DNA of 21,182 nt from a virus: positions 1 to 21,182 of the IMG/VR virus record IMGVR_UViG_3300046465_000220; one strand, given 5' to 3'. The position numbers and the translations under genes are program-made. Position 1 is the stretch's first letter, and each line of letters begins with the position of its first letter. Shown piece by piece: positions 1-7,418 of the stretch. The notes beneath the pieces are model-generated. The model saw only the letters and a list, made by a program, of their open reading frames with translations. It was not told where the DNA came from and made no database searches.

Positions 1-327
1 GCAGATGAACTGATGGCCGAAAAAGAACCCACTGACGATGATACCATGGACGTTAAAATTGGTCCAGATGGTTCAATATCAAAAGCAGATGGGGACGCAG
101 AAGAAAGAGGTGAGAAGAAAGAACTTGACTTAGATGAATTCATCAAAGGTCATTTTGATTACACAACTAACAATTTTCCAAAAGGTGAAACAGCAGTACT
201 TACAGCATGTGAGAAAAAATATGGAGACGAAAGTCTTGCTCCTGCGGCAGTCATTATGAAAAAGTTAGTTACTAACCAAGATGGTGAGATGGAAAGAATC
301 AAACATTTAGCAGGTTTGGATAACTAA
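1..327 (+). CDS. Small acidic hypothetical protein, 5' end probably outside window
   Basis: The reading frame is open from the first base of the window and stops with TAA at 325-327. The first ATG is at 13 but has no recognisable Shine-Dalgarno sequence, and codons for A-D-E-L precede it in frame, so the true start may lie upstream. The visible part is about 108 residues, rich in Asp, Glu and Lys in its first half. The C-terminal half is probably helical and ends in MERIKHLAGL, a tail that resembles short proteins in marine T4-like phages. T4 has genes 33 and 59 just before gene 32, but I cannot match this protein to either, so function is unknown. It lies upstream of the gp32 promoter and is not co-transcribed from it. 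Confidence 0.7.
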   Translation, partial: ADELMAEKEPTDDDTMDVKIGPDGSISKADGDAEERGEKKELDLDEFIKGHFDYTTNNFPKGETAVLTACEKKYGDESLAPAAVIMKKLVTNQDGEMERIKHLAGLDN

Positions 328-351
328 TTCACTTTTTTGACAAAGTTCCAC

Positions 352-381
352 TTGACTTTATAAGTAAGTTTGTGTTATACT
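352..381 (+). promoter_or_regulatory. Sigma70-type promoter for gp32-uvsX
   Basis: The -35 element TTGACT is at 352-357 and the extended -10 TGTTATACT at 373-381 (hexamer TATACT, 376-381), with an 18-base spacer. This is close to the bacterial housekeeping consensus, as expected for an early or middle phage promoter read by host RNA polymerase. Transcription would begin near 388, giving a leader of about 60 bases before gp32. An inverted repeat ACTGT-TT-ACAGT (379-390) overlaps the predicted start. Confidence 0.75.
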
Positions 382-436
382 GTTTACAGTACTGCACAAT
401 CAAGGCAATACAATAACAGCCAAAGGCAAATTATAT

Positions 437-442
437 AGGAGG
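437..442 (+). promoter_or_regulatory. Perfect Shine-Dalgarno of gp32
   Basis: AGGAGG lies seven bases before the ATG at 450. It is the strongest ribosome binding site in the window and fits the high expression a stoichiometric DNA-binding protein needs. Confidence 0.8.
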
Positions 443-449
443 CTTAACA

Positions 450-1436
450 ATGGCAACATTAGCAGAAATAAGAGCTAAACTGAAAGAACAAGAATCACGC
501 ACAAGCGGTAATTCTTCAAGCGGCGGCGACAACGCAATTTACCCATTTTGGAACTTAAAGGAAGGCGAACAGTCAACTGTCCGTTTCTTACCTGATGGGG
601 ACGACACAAACACTTTCTTTTGGAAAGAACGTTTGATGATCAAACTACCTTTCGCAGGTTTAAAAGGCGAAACTGACTCAAGACCAGTACAAGTGCAAAT
701 CCCTTGCATGGAAATGTATGGTGAGTCATGTGCAATCTTAAACGAAGTTCGAGGTTGGTTTAAAGATCCTACTTTAGAAGATATGGGTCGTAAGTATTGG
801 AAGAAACGTTCATACGTATTCCAAGGCTTTGTAACTGAAAACGGACTGTCTGAAGATGGTACTCCAGAAAATCCAATTAGACGTTTTATTATTGGTCCAC
901 AAATTTTCCAACTTATTAAAAGTGCGTTAATGGATCCAGATATGGAAGAACTGCCAACTGATTACACTTCAGGTGTAGACTTTAGAATCGTAAAAACTTC
1001 TAAAGGTGGTTATGCAGATTATTCTACAAGTAACTGGGCACGTAGAGAGCGTCCTTTAACTGAAGTTGAAACTGCGGCCGTTGAGAAGAATGGTCTATAC
1101 AACTTGTCAGACTTTTTACCTAAGAAGCCTTCAGAGGTTGAAGTAAAAGTAATGCAAGAAATGTTCCAAGCATCTGTAGATGGTGAAGCATATGACGCAG
1201 AACGTTTTGGTCAATATTTCCGTCCAGCGGGAATGGCGGCGAGAACTGGTGATCCACAAAATAGAGCACCAGCAACTGCTCCAGCGGCAACAACTGCTCC
1301 GGCACCTGAGGCAACTCCGGCTCCAGTAGCAGAGGCGGCTCCAGCGGCAGTGGCACAAACTGCACCAGCGGCAGAACCTAAAGCAGACAATAGTGCGGAA
1401 GACATTCTTGCAATGATCCGTTCACGTCAAAACTAA
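450..1436 (+). CDS. 32: gp32 single-stranded DNA-binding protein
   Basis: This is the T4 gene 32-type helix-destabilising protein, which coats single-stranded DNA during replication and recombination and organises UvsX, UvsY and the helicase loader. At 328 residues it is slightly longer than T4 gp32. The N-terminal basic region (residues 1-20) is followed by the OB-fold core, with recognisable blocks around FWKERLMIKLPF, IPCMEMYGESC (about 85-94) and GRKYWKKRSYVFQGF (about 113-127). After residue 270 comes an Ala/Pro-rich linker of about 40 residues and a short charged helix ending in EDILAMIRSRQN, the likely protein-interaction tip. Only two Cys (86, 94) remain where T4 uses three Cys and a His for zinc. 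The start is fixed by AGGAGG at 437-442, and a sigma70-type promoter and a hairpin flank the gene. Confidence 0.95.
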   Translation: MATLAEIRAKLKEQESRTSGNSSSGGDNAIYPFWNLKEGEQSTVRFLPDGDDTNTFFWKERLMIKLPFAGLKGETDSRPVQVQIPCMEMYGESCAILNEVRGWFKDPTLEDMGRKYWKKRSYVFQGFVTENGLSEDGTPENPIRRFIIGPQIFQLIKSALMDPDMEELPTDYTSGVDFRIVKTSKGGYADYSTSNWARRERPLTEVETAAVEKNGLYNLSDFLPKKPSEVEVKVMQEMFQASVDGEAYDAERFGQYFRPAGMAARTGDPQNRAPATAPAATTAPAPEATPAPVAEAAPAAVAQTAPAAEPKADNSAEDILAMIRSRQN

Positions 1437-1447
1437 TATAGCAGTAC

Positions 1448-1473
1448 AGTGTGTGGGGGCAACCCCACACATT
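1448..1473 (+). terminator. GNRA-capped hairpin between gp32 and uvsX
   Basis: Arms 1448-1458 and 1463-1473 pair over 11 bp (one G-U), including the run GTGTGGGG/CCCCACAC, and close on the tetraloop GCAA, a GNRA loop. It begins 12 bases after the gp32 stop and ends about 20 bases before the uvsX start. No T-run follows, so it is not a classical intrinsic terminator. It may act as a leaky terminator, an RNA-processing barrier or a 3'-end stabiliser that raises gp32 over UvsX. Confidence 0.65.
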
Positions 1474-1492
1474 ATCTGAATAAGGAGATAAT

Positions 1493-2578
1493 ATGGCTAA
1501 TAAAGCATTTGACGTTTCCAAGTTTCGTAAAAACTTGACTAAATCGATCACAGGCATGAGTAGTGGTTTTAACGATCCTACTGATTGGATTAGTACAGGA
1601 AACTATGCCTTAAATTATCTTATTAGTGGCGACTTCCACAAAGGTGTTCCATTAGGTAAGGTAACTGTATTTGCAGGAGAGTCAGGAGCAGGTAAGAGTT
1701 ATATCTGTGCAGGTAACATTGTAAAGGCGGCACAAGATCAAGGTATCTTTGTTGTACTAATTGACAGTGAGAACGCACTTGATGAAACTTGGCTACAAGC
1801 ACTTGATGTTGATACAAGCGAAAGCAAACTACTAAAACTTAATATGTCAATGATTGATGATGTTGCTAAAACAGTGTCAACGTTTATGGCAGATTACAAA
1901 GAAATGTCGGAAGAAGAACGTCCTAAAGTATTATTTGTAATTGATAGTTTAGGTATGTTGTTAACACCAACTGATGTTGACCAGTTTAACAAAGGTGATA
2001 TGAAGGGTGACATGGGTAGAAAACCTAAAGCACTTACATCACTTGTAAGAAACACAGTTAACATGATTGGCTCACACAATGTAGGACTTGTATGTACTAA
2101 CCATACGTATGCATCGCAAGATATGTTTGACCCTGATGATAAAATTAGTGGTGGACAAGGATTTATCTATGCGTCATCTATTGTAGTAGCAATGAAGAAA
2201 TTGAAACTAAAAGAAGATGAAGCAGGTAATAAGATTAGCGAAGTACGTGGTATTAGAGCAGGTTGTAAAGTAATGAAGACACGTTACGCAAAACCGTTCG
2301 AAGGTGTACAAGTTAAAATTCCATATGAAACAGGAATGAATCCTTACAGTGGACTTGTTGATTTGTTTGAGAAAAAAGATATGCTTAAGAAAGACGGTAA
2401 CAGACTTAAATTTGTATCCAAAGATGGAGAAGAAATTAAGGAATATCGTAAAGCATGGGAAGCCGGCGGACCTTTACTTGACAGAGTCATGAACGAGTTC
2501 AGTGAAGTTCAGTCAGAGGTAATTACTGATGTAGAGGAAGAGGCACCCGAAACAATCGAACCAGTCACAGAGGAGTAA
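1493..2578 (+). CDS. uvsX: UvsX RecA-like recombinase
   Basis: UvsX is the phage RecA homologue that forms filaments on gp32-coated DNA and drives strand exchange and recombination-dependent replication. The 361-aa product has a Walker A box GESGAGKS at residues 62-69, a Walker B strand VLFVID at 146-151, and the DNA-binding loop 2 region around the CTNHTYASQDMF block and the following ISGGQG. The C-terminus is strongly acidic, as in other UvsX proteins. The ATG has AAGGAG at 1482-1487 upstream. It lies directly downstream of gp32 and upstream of a UvsY-like gene, so three interacting recombination proteins are probably made from one transcript. Length is a little under T4 UvsX (391 aa). Confidence 0.96.
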   Translation: MANKAFDVSKFRKNLTKSITGMSSGFNDPTDWISTGNYALNYLISGDFHKGVPLGKVTVFAGESGAGKSYICAGNIVKAAQDQGIFVVLIDSENALDETWLQALDVDTSESKLLKLNMSMIDDVAKTVSTFMADYKEMSEEERPKVLFVIDSLGMLLTPTDVDQFNKGDMKGDMGRKPKALTSLVRNTVNMIGSHNVGLVCTNHTYASQDMFDPDDKISGGQGFIYASSIVVAMKKLKLKEDEAGNKISEVRGIRAGCKVMKTRYAKPFEGVQVKIPYETGMNPYSGLVDLFEKKDMLKKDGNRLKFVSKDGEEIKEYRKAWEAGGPLLDRVMNEFSEVQSEVITDVEEEAPETIEPVTEE

Positions 2579-2585
2579 GTTAAGT

Positions 2586-2813
2586 ATGGATAGTTCACAA
2601 ATCGTAGATACCTGGAATCTTTTTAAAGAACACACAGATAAAAAGCAAATAGAAACGTTAGCAGAAAGATTTGTTGACTTACTTGCAGATTATGGTGTGT
2701 CCGATGAAGCACTTAAAGAGAGTTTAGGTACAGATGATCATCTTGATGCGGCAATTAACTACTATCTTGATATTGATGAGGAATTGACTGCTGACGATGA
2801 CGATTGGGATTAA
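2586..2813 (+). CDS. Conserved acidic 75-aa phage protein, function unknown
   Basis: This is a small, mostly helical and very acidic protein ending in ADDDDWD. Its Shine-Dalgarno AGGAG (2571-2575) is embedded in the last codons of uvsX, ten bases before the ATG, so it is likely translated together with uvsX. The next gene starts two bases after its stop. I recognise no domain. The position between UvsX and the UvsY-like gene suggests an accessory role in recombination or replication, but that is inference from neighbours only. The acidic surface could mimic DNA or bind a basic partner. Confidence 0.75.
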   Translation: MDSSQIVDTWNLFKEHTDKKQIETLAERFVDLLADYGVSDEALKESLGTDDHLDAAINYYLDIDEELTADDDDWD

Positions 2814-2815
2814 CT

Positions 2816-3268
2816 ATGTGGTATAGCCAAATATCAAAAGATATTAGTAAAATACCTGAGGCGTTAGACTATTATAACGATCAGTTATTACAGGCTAAAA
2901 AAGAAATCCGTATATTCGGAAGTCTTGAGAAGGCCGCGGCAGAAATGCCCGGCCTTGTCGAACAACGTTTTAATCAGTTACAAGAACTTGAAGCAATATT
3001 AGAATATCTTAACATCGAATTACGTAGATTACGTAGTACGTTTTTTAAGAAGTATCTTGAAAATTATCAACGAGCATTGTCAAGTCGTGATGTAGAAAAG
3101 TATGTTGACGGTGAAGCAGATGTAGTTGATATGGAAAAGATCATTAATGAATTTGCACTAATGCGTAACAAATGGTTAGGTATTACTAAAGGCTTAGATC
3201 AGAAGCAATGGCAAATTACTAACATTGTTAAGTTACGTGTAGCAGGTATGGAAGACGCTACAATATGA
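2816..3268 (+). CDS. Probable UvsY-like recombination mediator
   Basis: UvsY loads UvsX onto gp32-coated single strands. The 150-aa product, using ATG 2816 rather than an upstream TTG at 2804 that lies inside the previous gene, is almost entirely helical and has the size of UvsY (T4: 137 aa). Its last 65 residues follow the layout I recall for phage UvsY proteins: an R-rich helix, then DVEKYVDGEADV, a long helix, and a final helix with QKQWQITNIVKLR. The N-terminal half is not clearly similar. The location just after uvsX and a small gene supports the role. The stop overlaps the next ATG (ATGA, 3265-3268). It could instead be an unrelated coiled-coil protein; a profile search against UvsY would settle it. 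Confidence 0.6.
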   Translation: MWYSQISKDISKIPEALDYYNDQLLQAKKEIRIFGSLEKAAAEMPGLVEQRFNQLQELEAILEYLNIELRRLRSTFFKKYLENYQRALSSRDVEKYVDGEADVVDMEKIINEFALMRNKWLGITKGLDQKQWQITNIVKLRVAGMEDATI

Positions 3269-3975
3269 AGCACTTAGATAACGGTTGGTGGGTACCTGAT
3301 AACGAAATAAAAATTACAAGTCATGTTGCTGATAACGAAGATCAAAATAACCCAACATACGAAGAACGTGTTCGTAGCAAAATTTTAGAAAATATTAAAG
3401 AATTCAAAACATTTATTGATGTAGGTGCAAACATTGGTATATGGTCGTATCCATTTAAAGACAAATTTAAAAAAGTTATTAGTTACGAACCAAGTCCACG
3501 TAATTTAGAATGCTTGTATAAAAATATGCAAGGCGAAGGTGATATACGTGAATATGGTCTTGGTAACGAAAACACAGAAGCAGAATTTGTAGACAGTGAT
3601 GATAACTGTGGTAATGCACACATTGTAAATAAAAAGAAAAAACATTCATATACTATTAGAGTAAAAAAATTAGATGACGAAAATTTAGAGTCATGTAGTT
3701 TAATAAAAATTGATGTGCAAGGCTATGAATGGCCTGTAATACAAGGCGCAATGAAAACAATAGAAAAGTTTAGACCGTGGGTAGTGTTTGAACCTAATCA
3801 AGATGTAAATGAAATGATTTCTTATTTCCATAATTTAAGATACCATCCTATCTTAGTAAAAAGTAAAACTTGTTACATCTTTGCTCCAGAGGAAACTATT
3901 GAAGAAGATATTGTAGGTCTTAATGCATATCAACAAAAAATTGATATCATTAGAGAACTATATCATGAGCATTAA
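3265..3975 (+). CDS. FkbM-family SAM methyltransferase
   Basis: This is a class I S-adenosylmethionine methyltransferase of the FkbM type, a family that commonly O-methylates sugars or polyketides. The 236-aa product has the SAM-binding glycine motif FIDVGANIGIW at residues 50-60, the acidic end of strand 2 at YEPSPRN (74-80), and the family-typical KIDVQGYE at 148-155, followed by FEPNQD. It opens the accessory island: it starts by an ATGA overlap with the UvsY-like gene and ends inside the start of the ATP-grasp gene. Its substrate cannot be read from the sequence. The surrounding glycosyltransferases make a sugar acceptor the most reasonable guess. Confidence 0.88.
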   Translation: MKHLDNGWWVPDNEIKITSHVADNEDQNNPTYEERVRSKILENIKEFKTFIDVGANIGIWSYPFKDKFKKVISYEPSPRNLECLYKNMQGEGDIREYGLGNENTEAEFVDSDDNCGNAHIVNKKKKHSYTIRVKKLDDENLESCSLIKIDVQGYEWPVIQGAMKTIEKFRPWVVFEPNQDVNEMISYFHNLRYHPILVKSKTCYIFAPEETIEEDIVGLNAYQQKIDIIRELYHEH

Positions 3976-4750
3976 GCACGAAGCAACTCACTGGCATAAA
4001 AAGAAGTTAGGTACTTGGCCTAACATAGATAATCCAAAAACATTCAACGAAAAAATTGCTTGGTTAAAAATTTACGATCAAGACAAAGATCAAATTACTT
4101 GTTGTGATAAATTAGCAGTCAAAGATTTTATTTCTAAAGACTTTGGCAATGATTTAATTATACCTAACACAACAACATACCCTATGGTTATTAAAGCAAA
4201 CAACGGCTCAGGTGGTGTGCGTTTTGCTAATAACAAACAAGAAGAATTAGAAGCAGAAGAATTTTGTAAAGCAAAAGCATCTAAGCCTTACGGAAAAGGC
4301 AAAGGCGAATGGGCATATAGACTTATTACACCTGGCGTAGTTAAAGAAGTTAAATTAGAAGGCACAGGCGTTGACTATAAATTTAATTGTGTGCATGGTG
4401 AAGTAAAATGGGTAACTATGACTTGGGATAGACATGGTGGTAAAAAGAAAGAATCTATATTAGATCCTAATGGAAAAACTACACCATTGCATTTAGTACA
4501 CACAATGAAACACGTAGAACAAGAACCATTTGATGGCTTAGAAAACTTTTTTGAAATGAAAAAGATAGCAGAAAAGATATCTGCAAGATGGAAATATATT
4601 AGAGTTGATTTATATTGGGAAGGACAGCCTAAATTAGGTGAACTTACTTTTTGGCCAGGAGGCGGTTGTTACAAAACTCCTAATAATTTAAAGTTTGGAG
4701 AAATGTTAGATATTAATTTAACAACTACCAAGGAACCAGTTTTAGCATGA
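3965..4750 (+). CDS. TupA-like ATP-grasp protein
   Basis: The product (261 aa from ATG 3965) matches the TupA-like ATP-grasp family, named after the teichuronopeptide gene tupA and frequent in polysaccharide loci. Visible landmarks are NPKTFNEK near residue 23, the CCDKLAVKDF segment, the glycine-rich KANNGSGG near 77, DYKFNCVHGEVKW near 127, RVDLYWE near 213 and GELTFWPGGG near 225. These correspond to the ATP-binding and metal-binding parts of the fold. Members are thought to ligate amino acids or peptides to glycans, or to act in capsule assembly. A longer version from a start at 3923 would run deep into the FkbM gene, so I prefer 3965. It overlaps the next gene by ATGA. Confidence 0.82.
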   Translation: MSIKHEATHWHKKKLGTWPNIDNPKTFNEKIAWLKIYDQDKDQITCCDKLAVKDFISKDFGNDLIIPNTTTYPMVIKANNGSGGVRFANNKQEELEAEEFCKAKASKPYGKGKGEWAYRLITPGVVKEVKLEGTGVDYKFNCVHGEVKWVTMTWDRHGGKKKESILDPNGKTTPLHLVHTMKHVEQEPFDGLENFFEMKKIAEKISARWKYIRVDLYWEGQPKLGELTFWPGGGCYKTPNNLKFGEMLDINLTTTKEPVLA

Positions 4751-5463
4751 CCAGATACTTTGATGAAGAATGGCCAAAGGAAGAAGAAATATTGAAAATA
4801 GGTTTAGCACAATCTAAACTACACAAAAGGGAACGTATGATTAAAGTAGGATCAGTACAATGGTTGCAACAAATGGAAGAAAACTTTGGTGGCTATCATA
4901 ACACTGTGCCACGTAACAAAGTAAGTCCACTTGCACCTAAAACAAAATTAAATCCTGCAGGTATGTCAGGAGGTGATCGTATGACCCGTCATGGATATGC
5001 AACTTACTATAGTAAACATTTAATGGACCGTACTAACATAAAAACTATTGTAGAATGTGGTATATTGAAAGGCACAGGATTAGCAATATGGAGTCAATTG
5101 TTTCCTAATGCAGATATTATTGGATTAGATATTGACGTAAGTCATACACAAAATAATTTACAATTCTTAAAAGACAAAGGAGCATTTCAACATAAGGCAC
5201 CTGAACTTTATGAGTACGATCAATTTGCAGATAACCAAGAAAAAATTAACGAAATTCTAAAAGGTAGAACAATAGACATTGCAATTGATGATGGACATCA
5301 TAGTGATAGTAGTATTACAAATACATTAGATACACTTATGCCGCACTTGTCAAAACAGTTTGTATATTTTATTGAAGACAATAGAACTGTGCAACCTTTA
5401 CTAACAGAGTATAAATGTAAATTGTTTAATTACAAAAAACTAACGGTATTAGAAAATGAATGA
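4747..5463 (+). CDS. Class I methyltransferase, cephalosporin-hydroxylase/macrocin-type
   Basis: The 238-aa protein has an N-terminal stretch of about 95 residues and then a Rossmann methyltransferase core. The core has strand 1 with IVECGILKGTG at 101-111, strand 2 ending in GLDID at 126-130, the motif AIDDGHHSDSS at 179-189, and YFIEDN at 207-212. The DDGHH block is typical of methyltransferases of the macrocin O-methyltransferase and CmcI type, where the acidic residues and His bind a metal ion and the substrate hydroxyls. It probably O-methylates a sugar. It begins at an ATGA overlap and its 3' end overlaps the next glycosyltransferase by eight bases, so the genes are translationally coupled. 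Confidence 0.78.
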   Translation: MTRYFDEEWPKEEEILKIGLAQSKLHKRERMIKVGSVQWLQQMEENFGGYHNTVPRNKVSPLAPKTKLNPAGMSGGDRMTRHGYATYYSKHLMDRTNIKTIVECGILKGTGLAIWSQLFPNADIIGLDIDVSHTQNNLQFLKDKGAFQHKAPELYEYDQFADNQEKINEILKGRTIDIAIDDGHHSDSSITNTLDTLMPHLSKQFVYFIEDNRTVQPLLTEYKCKLFNYKKLTVLENE

Positions 5464-6157
5464 TATATTAGTAATAACTGCCGCAAATAAAAAATTTAAG
5501 AATATGTGTGATGTATTAGTACGTTCACTTGTTGATCTAAGACAAAAATATCATGTGTATGATTTAGGTGAATTAGGATATGGCGAACCTTTTGTTGGTG
5601 AAGTATACGAAGACGCAGGCAGAAAAATTCCAAGTAAACCTTTTATGGTCAAAGATGCTCTCAGCAAAGTTAATGCAGGAGAGTATGTAGTTTGGATGGA
5701 CGCTGATACAATCCTTTGGCAAAGTTTGCATGGTATTCAAGATAGAGGTAGTTATGATATCGGTGTAACTGTAAGAGGTGTAAAGTTTTTTAATGATCAA
5801 CCTATTAATGCAGGTGTAATGTTCTTTAGAAAAACAGAATCAACATTAAAATTTGTAGACATATGGTGTCAACGTATGAATAAGATAGACGGTACAAAAC
5901 AAGGAAGAAGTGATCAAAGAGAAATGAATTATTTTCTTAGAGGTAACTTGCCTACAAATTGGACCAACGAAATTGTAACAATACAAAACACACGATTTAA
6001 ATTATTTGATTGTAAAATTTATAATAATTGGCGTTTTAAGAAACCACAACTACATGCAAAAATTACACATTATAAAAGTTCTTATAGACACAACTGGCCT
6101 AAGAGAACTATTGATCGTGGACCAAAACAAGAACCTCGTTTTACTGACCTTGTTTAA
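5456..6157 (+). CDS. GT-A-fold glycosyltransferase (DAD motif)
   Basis: The 233-aa protein looks like a compact nucleotide-sugar glycosyltransferase of the GT-A fold. An N-terminal strand-helix unit (ILVITAANKKF) is followed by KPFMVKDALSKV and then VVWMDADTILW, whose D82-A-D84 is the metal-binding DxD motif. Downstream, PINAGVMFFRK (about residues 115-125) and SDQREMNYFLR are typical of GT8-like and related phage enzymes, where the acceptor-side Asp sits in the DQ segment. It has no signal peptide or membrane segment, so it acts in the cytoplasm. Donor and acceptor are unknown. It is one of three GT-A enzymes in the island that are clearly not recent copies of each other. Confidence 0.82.
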   Translation: MNDILVITAANKKFKNMCDVLVRSLVDLRQKYHVYDLGELGYGEPFVGEVYEDAGRKIPSKPFMVKDALSKVNAGEYVVWMDADTILWQSLHGIQDRGSYDIGVTVRGVKFFNDQPINAGVMFFRKTESTLKFVDIWCQRMNKIDGTKQGRSDQREMNYFLRGNLPTNWTNEIVTIQNTRFKLFDCKIYNNWRFKKPQLHAKITHYKSSYRHNWPKRTIDRGPKQEPRFTDLV

Positions 6158-6165
6158 ATACTTGT

Positions 6166-6912
6166 ATGAAACAGCAACTTTTAGATCATATTGAAAAGAA
6201 TTTTTCAAACACATACGAACTACAACAAAAGTATCGTAGTCACCCAAGTTATAGTTTATTAACTATTGACAACCTTGTTCCAAACGAACTTGTAAAAGCA
6301 ATGGCTAAAGAGTTGGAAGAAGTTCCACTTGAAGACTGTAAGCATTTTACAAGAGCAGGTTCATGTATGTATGAATATAATAACGTTGATAAGACGCCTG
6401 TACAAGATGCAGTTATACATGCATTACACAGTGGAAAGTTTATCAAATGGTTACAAGACGTTACTGACACAGTTGATCTAATACCTGATCCTCATCTTAT
6501 AGGTGCAGGATATTGTAAGTCATTAACAGGTGATAGTTTAAAAGTACACAGCGATTTCAATTGGAATGAACAACTTAGATTACACCGCATGGTAAGTTTA
6601 GTAATCTATCTTAATGAAGATTGGGATCAAGATTGGGGTGGACAGTTACAGTTTTATGATAGAAAAAGAGAAACTGTACATAGCAAAGTTCCTGTAGGTG
6701 CAGGTAATGCCGTTATATGGAGTTATGATAACTTTGCATTTCACGGTTACCCTGAGCCAATGACAAACCCAGAAGGTACAAGTAGAAAAGCATTGCGTTT
6801 GTTCTATTATGTTAGTAACGCAGAGCATGACTCTAAACATCCTCCACACAGAAGTTTGTATTGGTTTGATGACAAAGAGAAAGTAGCATACGACAAACCA
6901 TGGACCAAATAA
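6166..6912 (+). CDS. 2OG-Fe(II) oxygenase, prolyl-hydroxylase type
   Basis: This is a 248-aa 2-oxoglutarate/iron dioxygenase of the family that includes prolyl 4-hydroxylases. The iron triad is present: H128-S-D130 in KVHSDFNWN, and the distal H193 in AFHGYPEP. R207 in SRKALRLFYY would hold 2-oxoglutarate. Between them, VSLVIYLNEDW and WGGQLQFYD form the expected core strands. Such enzymes hydroxylate protein prolines, small molecules or sugars. It starts eight bases after the preceding stop and overlaps the next gene, another dioxygenase-fold protein, by 13 bases. The substrate is not deducible; both oxygenases may act on the same island product. Confidence 0.88.
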   Translation: MKQQLLDHIEKNFSNTYELQQKYRSHPSYSLLTIDNLVPNELVKAMAKELEEVPLEDCKHFTRAGSCMYEYNNVDKTPVQDAVIHALHSGKFIKWLQDVTDTVDLIPDPHLIGAGYCKSLTGDSLKVHSDFNWNEQLRLHRMVSLVIYLNEDWDQDWGGQLQFYDRKRETVHSKVPVGAGNAVIWSYDNFAFHGYPEPMTNPEGTSRKALRLFYYVSNAEHDSKHPPHRSLYWFDDKEKVAYDKPWTK

Positions 6913-7418
6913 CATTAGATATACCAGAACTTAATTACAAAAAACTTCTTTATGATGATAAAGATAACGTAAGTGATCAAGGCAGAGCAACTGCATTTGA
7001 ATCACAAAATAAAAAATATCATCTTGCAGGTTATACAAAAGACAACACACAGTACAAACAAGCATTTCCAGATAATGAAGATTTTATTAATTTTGGTAAG
7101 TCGTTATTTGACAGATGTACTGTCGCAGTAATGCAACAAGCACCAGGACAAGTATTACCAGAACACGTTGATACGTTTTATATGATATCAAAAAACTACG
7201 GAGTTGATCCTGACGAATGTTGTCGTATTAATATATTTTTAGAAGACTGGCAGAGTGGACATTATTTTGAAATAAACAATACACCTATCACTAAATGGAA
7301 ACGTGGTGATGCAATTATCATTCAAAAAGATGAGCCGCATTTAAGTGCTAATAGCGGAATGAGACCTAAGTACACTATGCAAGTAACTGGAGTAAAGAAT
7401 GAATTTAAGAGGCGCTAA
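6900..7418 (+). CDS. Second 2OG-Fe(II)/cupin-type oxygenase
   Basis: The 172-aa protein has a double-stranded beta-helix layout with an HxD...H iron site: H89-V-D91 in PEHVDTFYM, and H147 in DEPHLSANSG. A nearby Arg (R155, in MRPKYTMQVTG) is a candidate 2-oxoglutarate anchor. RINIFLEDWQSGHYFE and KWKRGDAIII match the strand patterns of phage and aspartyl/asparaginyl hydroxylase-like oxygenases. It is shorter than its upstream neighbour and not an obvious duplicate of it. The start overlaps the upstream oxygenase and its 3' end overlaps the next gene by 20 bases, so the trio is made as a coupled unit. Exact family assignment is uncertain. Confidence 0.75.
   Translation: MDQITLDIPELNYKKLLYDDKDNVSDQGRATAFESQNKKYHLAGYTKDNTQYKQAFPDNEDFINFGKSLFDRCTVAVMQQAPGQVLPEHVDTFYMISKNYGVDPDECCRINIFLEDWQSGHYFEINNTPITKWKRGDAIIIQKDEPHLSANSGMRPKYTMQVTGVKNEFKRR

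Noticed and set aside
1120-1405. Overlapping minus-strand frames opposite the gp32 tail
   Set aside because: They arise from the repetitive Ala/Pro codons of gp32, have low-complexity Leu/Cys/Ala translations and no ribosome site.
3923-3964. Longer start for the ATP-grasp gene
   Set aside because: It would overlap the FkbM gene by more than 50 bases; ATG 3965 gives the island's usual short overlap.
6153-6160. TTTAAATA before the prolyl-hydroxylase-type gene as a late promoter
   Set aside because: It includes the stop codon of the upstream gene and lies only five bases before the ATG, so it would give a leaderless transcript.
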